Assembly: GCF_035984415.1 (NCBI RefSeq)
Contig: NZ_CP130720.1
Coordinates: 4,464,001 to 4,528,000, forward strand
Length of the DNA: 64,000 nt
Reading direction: 5' to 3'
Origin: Streptomyces sp. NBC_01296
GTDB taxonomy: Bacteria > Actinomycetota > Actinomycetes > Streptomycetales > Streptomycetaceae
A model generated the notes under the pieces. It was given only the letters and a program-made list of their open reading frames with translations. It made no database searches and was not told the DNA's origin. The stretch's first letter is position 1. Each line of letters starts with the position of its first letter. A program made the position numbers and the translations under genes. This document shows positions 57,661 through 64,000 of the stretch, piece by piece.

Positions 57661-57845
57661 GCGCTAGCCCGTCCCTCGAAGTGTCAGTGGTCGTCGTTTG
57701 TGCGTCCACGAATGGTAACGAGGCGCGCTGTGCGCGAGTGCCGCGCCTTGCTCCACATGATCGGGGCCGCCTCGGGGGCGCCGCAGGCCGGGGTGGCCAC
57801 AAACAGGGAAGCCCTCGCCGGGCCGGGCACGTACCCTTTTCTGTT

Positions 57846-59288
57846 GTGCCGAACGCCAACGCAGACAATCCCAGTGCCCTGAGTCAGGTGCAGCACCGCG
57901 CGGTCAGTGAACTGCTGCGGGTCGCCCCTGTCGCCGACGATCTCGGCCGCCGGTTCCACGAGGCGGGCTTCCGCCTCGCCCTGGTCGGCGGGTCCGTACG
58001 CGATGCGCTGCTCGGGCGTCTCGGCAACGACCTCGACTTCACCACCGACGCCCTCCCAGGGGACGTTCTGAGGATCGTCCGGCCGTGGGCCGACTCGGTG
58101 TGGGACGTCGGCATCGCCTTCGGAACCGTCGGGGCCCAGAAGGACGGCTTCCAGATCGAGGTGACCACGTACCGCTCGGAGTCGTACGACCGCACCTCGC
58201 GCAAGCCGGAGGTCTCCTACGGCGACTCGATCGAGGAGGACCTGGTCCGCCGCGACTTCACCGTGAACGCGATGGCGGTCGCGTTGCCGGAGAAGGAGTT
58301 CGTGGACCCGCACGGCGGCCTGGAAGACCTCCAGGCGGGCGTTCTGCGCACTCCCGGCACCCCGGAGGACTCCTTCTCCGACGACCCGCTGCGGATGCTG
58401 CGTGCGGCGCGCTTCGCCGCCCAGCTCGACTTCGAGGTCGCCCCCGAGGTCGTGGCGGCGATGCAGGCGATGTCCGACCGGATCGAGATCGTCTCGGCGG
58501 AGCGGGTGCAGGGCGAGCTGAACAAGCTGCTGCTGTCCGTGCACCCCCGCAAGGGCCTGGGCCTGCTCGTGGACACCGGGCTGGCCGACCACGTGCTGCC
58601 CGAGCTGCCCGCCCTGCGGCTGGAGAGTGACGAGCACCACCGGCACAAGGACGTCTACGACCACTCGCTGATCGTGCTGGAGCAGGCGATGGCGCTCGAG
58701 CAGGACGGCCCGGACCTGGTGCTGCGCCTGGCCGCCCTGCTCCACGACATCGGCAAGCCGCGCACCCGCCGGTTCGAGAGCGACGGCCGGGTCTCCTTCC
58801 ACCACCACGAGGTGGTGGGCGCGAAGATGACCAAGAAGCGCATGACCGCGCTGAAGTACTCCAACGACATGGTCAAGGAGGTGTCCCGGCTCGTGGAGCT
58901 TCACCTGCGCTTCCACGGCTACGGGGACGGCGAGTGGACCGATTCCGCGGTGCGGCGCTACGTCCGCGACGCCGGCCCGCTGCTGGAGCGCCTGCACAAG
59001 CTGACCCGGTCCGACTGCACCACCCGCAACAAGCGCAAGGCCAATGCCCTCTCCCGCACCTATGACGGTCTGGAGGAGCGCATCGCGCAGCTGCAGGAGC
59101 AGGAGGAGCTCGACGCCATCCGGCCCGACCTGGACGGCAACGCGATCATGGAGGTGCTGGGCGTCGGCCCCGGGCCGGTGATCGGCAAGGCCTACGCGTT
59201 CCTGCTCGATCTGCGGCTGGAGAACGGCCCCATGGAGCGCGACGCCGCGGTGACCGCGCTGAAGGAGTGGTGGGCCGCTCAGGCCTGA
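57846..59288 (+). CDS. cca: CCA tRNA nucleotidyltransferase
   Basis: This enzyme adds or repairs the 3' CCA of tRNAs, which matters here because none of the three tRNA genes in the window encodes CCA. The 480-aa protein has the class II motifs LVGGSVRDALLG and NDLDFTTDA, and a C-terminal HD domain (LLHDIGKPRTRR). I place the start at GTG 57846. It is divergent from the DUF6049-murJ operon and convergent with the MFS gene. Confidence 0.95.
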   Translation: MPNANADNPSALSQVQHRAVSELLRVAPVADDLGRRFHEAGFRLALVGGSVRDALLGRLGNDLDFTTDALPGDVLRIVRPWADSVWDVGIAFGTVGAQKDGFQIEVTTYRSESYDRTSRKPEVSYGDSIEEDLVRRDFTVNAMAVALPEKEFVDPHGGLEDLQAGVLRTPGTPEDSFSDDPLRMLRAARFAAQLDFEVAPEVVAAMQAMSDRIEIVSAERVQGELNKLLLSVHPRKGLGLLVDTGLADHVLPELPALRLESDEHHRHKDVYDHSLIVLEQAMALEQDGPDLVLRLAALLHDIGKPRTRRFESDGRVSFHHHEVVGAKMTKKRMTALKYSNDMVKEVSRLVELHLRFHGYGDGEWTDSAVRRYVRDAGPLLERLHKLTRSDCTTRNKRKANALSRTYDGLEERIAQLQEQEELDAIRPDLDGNAIMEVLGVGPGPVIGKAYAFLLDLRLENGPMERDAAVTALKEWWAAQA

Positions 59289-59301
59289 TGCGGCCGGAGC
59301 A

Positions 59302-60594
59302 TCACGCGTCCGAGCGGGGCGATGTTTCACGTGAAACATCGCCCTGCCGCTTCAGGTGGAGCGCCGTCAGCGCATAGAGAACGGCCACGCTCACGATCAG
59401 CACGACGGACTGCCCGTCCGGGGGGAGCATGAGGGCGGCCACGGCGGCCGCGCTCACGAACGCGATGTTGAACAGCACGTCGTAGACGGAAAACACGCGG
59501 CCGCGGTAGTCGTCGTCCACATGGGACTGGATGGCCGTGTCGGTGGAGATCTTGGCGCCCTGGGTGGCGAGGCCGAGCACGAAGGCCGCGACCAGCATCG
59601 GTCCGGGCCTGAAGAACAGGCCGAGCGGGGGCACCAGGACGGCTGCCCCGGCGGAGCAGGCCGTGATCCAGCCGCGGGTGCCCAGCCGGCCCACCAGCCA
59701 GGGGGTGACGACGGCGGCCGTGAAGAACCCGGCCCCGGAGACCCCGACCGCGATGCCCAGCAGGGCGAGGCCGCCGGAATCCGTGTCCGACCAGGAGTAC
59801 CGGCAGAGCATGAGCAGCATCACGAACAGGGCCCCGTAGCAGAAGCGCATCAGGGTCATGGCGGTGAGCGTCTGGGCCGCCTCGCGCCGGGAGGCCAGGT
59901 GCCGCAGCCCTTCGACCATGCCGCGGACGGTCAGGGCGACCCCCTCGGCGACCGACGGGTGGACCCGTCCGGCAGGGTGGTCCGGCCCGAGCAGCCCCAC
60001 GGCCAGACGCAGCGAGACCAGGGCCGCGCACAGGTAGAGCGCGGCGCCGAGCAGCACCACCAGGGCGTTGGAGTCGGAGGCCAGCAGCTGGACGAGGAAG
60101 GCGAGTCCGCCGCCGGCGACCGCCGCGAGCGTCCCGGCCGTGGGCGAGAGCGAATTCGCGGTGACCAGCTGGGCGGGGTCGACGACGTGGGGCAGGGAGG
60201 CGGCGAGCCCGGCCAGGACGAAGCGGTTCACGGCCGTCACCGAGAGGGCGGAGGCGTAGAAGAGCCAGTCGGGGACGTGCGTGACGATCAGCACTCCGGT
60301 GCCGCACGCGAGGAAGGCCCGCAGCAGGTTGCCGTAGAGGAAGACCTGCCGGCGCCGCCAGCGGTCGAGCAGCACCCCGGCGAAGGGGCCGATCACCGAG
60401 TAGGGCAGCAGCAGTACCGCCATGGCCGAGGCGATGGCCGCGGGCGAGGTCTGCTTCTCGGGGGAGAACACCACGTACGTGGCGAGCGCCACCTGGTACA
60501 CGCCGTCCGCCGCCTGGGAGAGCAGCCGTACGGCGAGCAGGTTGCGGAAGTCCCTCAGGCGCAGGAGTACGCGCAGATCACGTACGACAGGCAT
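59302..60594 (-). CDS. MFS transporter
   Basis: This 430-aa transporter of the major facilitator superfamily has about 12 membrane helices and the loop motif LLDRWRRRQV between helices 2 and 3. The substrate is unknown. The C-terminal tail (419-425) is DVSRETS, encoded by a parS. I chose ATG 60594 over GTG 60609; neither has a clear binding site. It lies downstream of the ino1 terminator. Confidence 0.88.
   Translation of the reverse strand: MPVVRDLRVLLRLRDFRNLLAVRLLSQAADGVYQVALATYVVFSPEKQTSPAAIASAMAVLLLPYSVIGPFAGVLLDRWRRRQVFLYGNLLRAFLACGTGVLIVTHVPDWLFYASALSVTAVNRFVLAGLAASLPHVVDPAQLVTANSLSPTAGTLAAVAGGGLAFLVQLLASDSNALVVLLGAALYLCAALVSLRLAVGLLGPDHPAGRVHPSVAEGVALTVRGMVEGLRHLASRREAAQTLTAMTLMRFCYGALFVMLLMLCRYSWSDTDSGGLALLGIAVGVSGAGFFTAAVVTPWLVGRLGTRGWITACSAGAAVLVPPLGLFFRPGPMLVAAFVLGLATQGAKISTDTAIQSHVDDDYRGRVFSVYDVLFNIAFVSAAAVAALMLPPDGQSVVLIVSVAVLYALTALHLKRQGDVSRETSPRSDA
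59323..59338. promoter_or_regulatory. parS: parS site inside the MFS gene 3' end
   Basis: A perfect TGTTTCACGTGAAACA lies in the last codons of the MFS gene, 35 bases after the convergent cca stop. Confidence 0.95.
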
Positions 60595-60612
60595 GAGGGC
60601 AAGGGTCACATA

Positions 60613-60653
60613 CGCGGAGGGTCCCCGGGCGCATTGCCCGGGGACCCTCCGCG
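60613..60653 (-). terminator. terminator after the inositol-phosphate synthase gene
   Basis: A perfect 18-bp stem (60613-60630 with 60636-60653) closes loop GCATT, 46 bases past the ino1 stop and just before the MFS gene. Confidence 0.9.
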
Positions 60654-60699
60654 GAAGAACAGTCGAAGACCAGGTGTCCGAAGACCCTTGGGGTGCGAC

Positions 60700-61782
60700 T
60701 TAGCGCTCGACCTCGCCCTTGATGAACTTCTCGACGTTGGCCAGGGCCTCGTCGTCGAAGTACTGCACCGGCGGGGACTTCATGAAGTAGCTCGAGGCCG
60801 ACAGGATCGGGCCGCCGATGCCGCGGTCCTTGGCGATCTTCGCGGCGCGCAGGGCGTCGATGATGACACCGGCGGAGTTCGGGGAGTCCCACACCTCGAG
60901 CTTGTACTCGAGGTTCAGCGGGACGTCGCCGAAGGCGCGGCCTTCGAGGCGGACGTAGGCCCACTTGCGGTCGTCGAGCCACGCGACGTAGTCGGACGGG
61001 CCGATGTGGACGTTCTTCTCGCCGAGCTCACGGTCGGGGATCTGCGAGGTGACGGCCTGTGTCTTGGAGATCTTCTTCGACTCGAGGCGGTCGCGCTCGA
61101 GCATGTTCTTGAAGTCCATGTTGCCGCCGACGTTGAGCTGCATGGTGCGCTCAAGACGGACACCGCGGTCTTCGAACAGCTTCGCCATCACGCGGTGCGT
61201 GATGGTGGCGCCGACCTGCGACTTGATGTCGTCGCCGACGATCGGGACACCGGCCTCGGTGAACTTGTCGGCCCACTCCTTGGTGCCGGCGATGAAGACC
61301 GGGAGGGCGTTGACGAAGGCGACCTTGGCGTCGATGGCGCACTGGGCGTAGAACTTCGCCGCGGCCTCGGAGCCGACGGGCAGGTAGCAGATCAGGACGT
61401 CGACTTCGCGGTCCTTGAGGATCTGGACCACGTCGACCGGGGTCTCGGCGGACTCCTCGATCGTCAGGCGGTAGTACTTGCCCAGGCCGTCCAGGGTGTG
61501 GCCGCGCTGCACGGTCACGCCCGAGTTGGGGACGTCGCAGATCTTGATGGTGTTGTTCTCGCTGGCGCCGATGGCGTCCGAAAGGTCGAGGCCGACCTTC
61601 TTCGCGTCGACGTCGAACGCGGCGACGAACTCGATGTCACTCACGTGGTAGTCGCCGAACTGGACGTGCATCAGACCGGGGACCTTGGCCGCCGGGTCGG
61701 CGTCCTTGTAGTACTCGACGCCCTGCACCAGCGAGGCGGCGCAGTTGCCCACGCCGACGATGGCTACGCGAACCGAACCCAT
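60700..61782 (-). CDS. ino1: inositol-3-phosphate synthase
   Basis: This NAD-dependent enzyme converts glucose 6-phosphate to inositol 3-phosphate, the precursor of mycothiol and phosphatidylinositol. The 360-aa protein has the Rossmann motif VAIVGVGNCAASLVQG, the conserved GDDIKSQVGATITHR and LNVGGNMDFKNML. I place the start at ATG 61782 with AGGGAG eight bases upstream. It lies 49 bases after a padR gene on the same strand. Confidence 0.95.
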   Translation of the reverse strand: MGSVRVAIVGVGNCAASLVQGVEYYKDADPAAKVPGLMHVQFGDYHVSDIEFVAAFDVDAKKVGLDLSDAIGASENNTIKICDVPNSGVTVQRGHTLDGLGKYYRLTIEESAETPVDVVQILKDREVDVLICYLPVGSEAAAKFYAQCAIDAKVAFVNALPVFIAGTKEWADKFTEAGVPIVGDDIKSQVGATITHRVMAKLFEDRGVRLERTMQLNVGGNMDFKNMLERDRLESKKISKTQAVTSQIPDRELGEKNVHIGPSDYVAWLDDRKWAYVRLEGRAFGDVPLNLEYKLEVWDSPNSAGVIIDALRAAKIAKDRGIGGPILSASSYFMKSPPVQYFDDEALANVEKFIKGEVER

Positions 61783-61831
61783 TCCGGTTGCTCCCTGTTT
61801 GTTCTCGGACGAGGCCTGCGAGATGCAGGCC

Positions 61832-62434
61832 TCACTTTGCAGTTTCGTCGGGCGGACCGGGTCGTCTCTGATCCCGTCCCGCCCGCTCACTCTCGATGAG
61901 CTCGTTCAGCCAGCGCACTTCGCGCTCCACGGACTCCATGCCGTGCCGCTGCAGCTCAAGCGTGTAGTCGTCGAGGCGCTCCCGCGTACGGGCGAGTGAG
62001 GCGCGCATCTTCTCCAAGCGCTCCTCGAGCCGGCTGCGACGGCCTTCCAAGACCCGCATGCGCACTTCCCGCTCGGTCTGACCGAAGAAGGCGAAGCGGG
62101 CGGCGAAGGACTCGTCCTCCCAGGCGTCGGGCCCCGTGTGGGCCAGGAGCTCCTCGAAGTGCTCCTTACCTGCGGCCGTCAACCGGTAGACGATCTTGGC
62201 TCGGCGCCCTGCGAGTGAAGTGGCGAGAGCGTCTTCCGGGGCGTTGCCCGGTTCTTCGATCAACCAGCCGTTGGCGACCAACGTCTTGAGGCAGGGGTAG
62301 AGCGTTCCGTAGCTGAACGCCCGGAACACCCCCAGCGAGGTGTTGAGCCGCTTGCGGAGCTCGTACCCGTGCATGGGGGATTCGCGAAGGAGGCCGAGGA
62401 CGGCGAACTCGAGGATGCCTGAGCGCCTGCTCAT
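61832..62434 (-). CDS. PadR-family transcriptional regulator
   Basis: This 200-aa repressor has the PadR winged helix (FAVLGLLRESPMHGYELRKRL, GTLYPCLKTLVANGWL) and a C-terminal dimerisation coiled coil (VLEGRRSRLEERLEKMRAS). It is upstream of ino1 on the same strand and 40 bases downstream of a palindrome that fits PadR operators, so it probably represses itself and ino1. The inducer is unknown. Confidence 0.93.
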   Translation of the reverse strand: MSRRSGILEFAVLGLLRESPMHGYELRKRLNTSLGVFRAFSYGTLYPCLKTLVANGWLIEEPGNAPEDALATSLAGRRAKIVYRLTAAGKEHFEELLAHTGPDAWEDESFAARFAFFGQTEREVRMRVLEGRRSRLEERLEKMRASLARTRERLDDYTLELQRHGMESVEREVRWLNELIESERAGRDQRRPGPPDETAK

Positions 62435-62473
62435 CCGCCTGCCTCCTTCGCCTCTGAGTTTTTATGCCGAGCT

Positions 62474-62494
62474 GATGTATCGGCTCGATACATC
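62474..62494. promoter_or_regulatory. PadR operator-like palindrome
   Basis: GATGTATCG-GCT-CGATACATC is a 9-bp inverted repeat with a 3-base centre. It fits the ATGT/ACAT pattern of PadR sites and lies 40 bases before the padR start. Confidence 0.75.
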
Positions 62495-62707
62495 CAGACG
62501 ATAGAGCGGGCCGTCTCCGGCGACAAGGGGTGACGTGGTGACCGGCATCACATCACCAATTCGTACCAGGCGAGTTGCCTGATTTGGGGTGAACTTCGGC
62601 ACTGTTCGGGTTTTGAGCGTGCGTAGTCTGTGGGCCATGACAACGGGGGGAACCGGAATTCACCTGCCGCTTCCAGGCCACTCGCCTGCCCGAGGAGTAG
62701 TCGTTCG

Positions 62708-64000
62708 ATGAGCGAGCACCGCCGCAAACCGCCGCAGCCCGAGGGTGGCGGTCGTGCCGCGGCCCGCCGGGCCGCCCAGCAGCGCCCTGGCCAGGGCGCC
62801 GGGCCCGCACGTGACGTCCCCACGGCGTCACCCAGCGGACCGTACGCAGAGCCGCCCGGCCACGGCAGCCGTGCCGGGGCGCGCCGGGCTGCCCCCCGTG
62901 GATCCGGAGGCCGCGGCCGCGCCGCCGGCCCCGCGGGCCGCGGGGCCGGCCGCCCGGACAAGCGGCTGATCAACTACCCGCGCTCCGACAAGGCGGGCTG
63001 GCAGCGCTTCGTGCCGTCCTGGAAGCTGGTCTGCGGAACCGCCCTCGGCTTCTTCGCGATCATCACGGCAGGGGCCGGCATCGGCATCGCGTCGGTGAAC
63101 ACGCCCGACGCGAACAAGGCGGCCCAGGCACAGAACAACGTCTTCTTCTGGCAAGACGGCACCCAGATGGTGGCCACCGGCGGTTCGATGAACCGGCAGA
63201 TCGTGCCCATCGACAAGATCCCCAAGTCGATGCAGAACGCCGTGATCGCCGCCGAGAACGAGTCGTTCGAGACGGACAAGGGCGTCGACCCGATGGGCGT
63301 CGCCCGAGCCGTGTGGAACATGGCCAAGGGCGGCTCCACCCAGGGCGGCTCGACCATCACCCAGCAGTACGTGAAGAACACGTACCTGGACTCCGACCAG
63401 ACGCTCAAGCGCAAGGTCACCGAGCTCTTCATCTCGATAAAGCTGGGCGTGTCCGAGGAGAAGGACACGATCCTCGCGGGCTACCTCAACACCGCTTACT
63501 ACGGCCGGGACGCCTACGGCATCCAGGCGGCCGCGCGGGCCTACTTCGGCAAGGACTGCGTGGACCTCACGCCCTCCGAGAGTGCCTTCCTCGCCTCCGT
63601 GCTCAAGGGCCCCAACCTCTACAACCCGGACGGCGGCATCGGTGCCGCGGCCACCCCCGAGAAGAACACCGAGCGGGCCAAGGAGCGCTGGGCCTGGGTC
63701 CTGGACCGCGAGGTCGCGGTGAAGCGGATGCCGAAGTCCGAGCGGGACCAGTTCAAGGAGTTCCCCAAGCTCGTCGACTCCGAGCAGGCCCGCGGTCTGT
63801 CCGGACAGACCGGCTACCTGGTCGAGACGGCCAAGCAGTACGTGATGAAGGTCACGGGCATCACGGCCGACGAGATGGCCCGCGGTGGCTACCAGATCAA
63901 GACCACCTTCCAGAAGCCGAGGGTGGACGCACTGGTCAAGGCCGTCGAGGACACCCGCAACGACTTCCTGGACGAGAAGGCCCGGCCCGAGTACGACACC
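62708..64000 (+). CDS. class A penicillin-binding protein (3' end outside window)
   Basis: This bifunctional peptidoglycan glycosyltransferase/transpeptidase is open to the right edge; 431 residues are visible. A disordered basic N-terminus (1-85) precedes a membrane helix (LVCGTALGFFAIITAGAGIGIA) and the GT51 domain with catalytic Glu in AAENESF, the motif GGSTITQQ and KRKVTELFISIKL. The transpeptidase motifs would be beyond the window. It starts at ATG 62708 and is divergent from padR. Confidence 0.93.
   Translation, partial: MSEHRRKPPQPEGGGRAAARRAAQQRPGQGAGPARDVPTASPSGPYAEPPGHGSRAGARRAAPRGSGGRGRAAGPAGRGAGRPDKRLINYPRSDKAGWQRFVPSWKLVCGTALGFFAIITAGAGIGIASVNTPDANKAAQAQNNVFFWQDGTQMVATGGSMNRQIVPIDKIPKSMQNAVIAAENESFETDKGVDPMGVARAVWNMAKGGSTQGGSTITQQYVKNTYLDSDQTLKRKVTELFISIKLGVSEEKDTILAGYLNTAYYGRDAYGIQAAARAYFGKDCVDLTPSESAFLASVLKGPNLYNPDGGIGAAATPEKNTERAKERWAWVLDREVAVKRMPKSERDQFKEFPKLVDSEQARGLSGQTGYLVETAKQYVMKVTGITADEMARGGYQIKTTFQKPRVDALVKAVEDTRNDFLDEKARPEYDT

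Noticed and set aside
57684..59339. 551-codon minus-strand frame starting at parS opposite cca
   Set aside because: It also starts in parS (MFHVKH) and is antisense to a well-supported cca gene.

Overview
The window is a high-G+C actinobacterial chromosome segment centred on the replication origin. The gene order (rnpA-rpmH | dnaA | oriC | dnaN-gnd-recF-dciA-gyrB-gyrA, then parAB and trxBA) and the presence of crgA, class E sortases, a DLW-39 peptide, a DUF5324 protein and parS sites of the sequence TGTTTCACGTGAAACA point to Streptomyces. The species cannot be named from the sequence alone. Most of it is conserved core chromosome. I see no insertion sequence, prophage, CRISPR array or obvious island.

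Left part (1-8.3 kb): the end of a phenylacetyl-CoA epoxidase operon (paaD, paaE), an acyl-CoA dehydrogenase, a rhodanese, a J-domain protein, a DUF2252 protein, a LuxR-type two-component system whose kinase carries an unusual C-terminal membrane segment and extracytoplasmic domain, and tRNA-Leu. From 8.5 to 16.7 kb is the growth-control cluster fhaA-fhaB-pstP-SEDS-pbpA-pknB, ended by a strong bidirectional hairpin. Facing it (16.8-20.8 kb) is an operon of a DUF881 protein, three class E sortases, a short membrane protein and a PabA/TrpG-type amidotransferase. After that come crgA, a rhomboid protease, a cyclophilin, small envelope proteins, a second Ser/Thr kinase with an XRE partner, and tRNA-Ala and tRNA-Ile.

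Origin core (28.9-44.9 kb): DUF3566-gyrA-gyrB, dciA-recF, gnd and dnaN lie on one side. An 862-bp oriC follows with about twenty DnaA-box-like 9-mers and a perfect 26-bp palindrome, then dnaA. The rpmH-rnpA-yidD-yidC-khpB-rsmG series runs away from dnaA. DnaA-box clusters also occur outside oriC: before dnaA, before parA, inside gnd, and between crgA and the rhomboid gene.

Segregation and envelope part (45-64 kb): parAB, a GNAT gene, trxBA with a textbook SigR promoter, and the operon DUF6049-murJ-pseudokinase-sigM-rsmA. The murJ-associated pseudokinase is a separate gene here, and is the expected partner of FhaA from the pknB cluster. Then come cca, an MFS transporter, the inositol-phosphate synthase gene with a PadR regulator and palindromic operator, and the start of a class A penicillin-binding protein. 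Seven parS or parS-like sites lie in the window. Four of them are inside genes, and all four are read in the same frame as the peptide DVSRETS.
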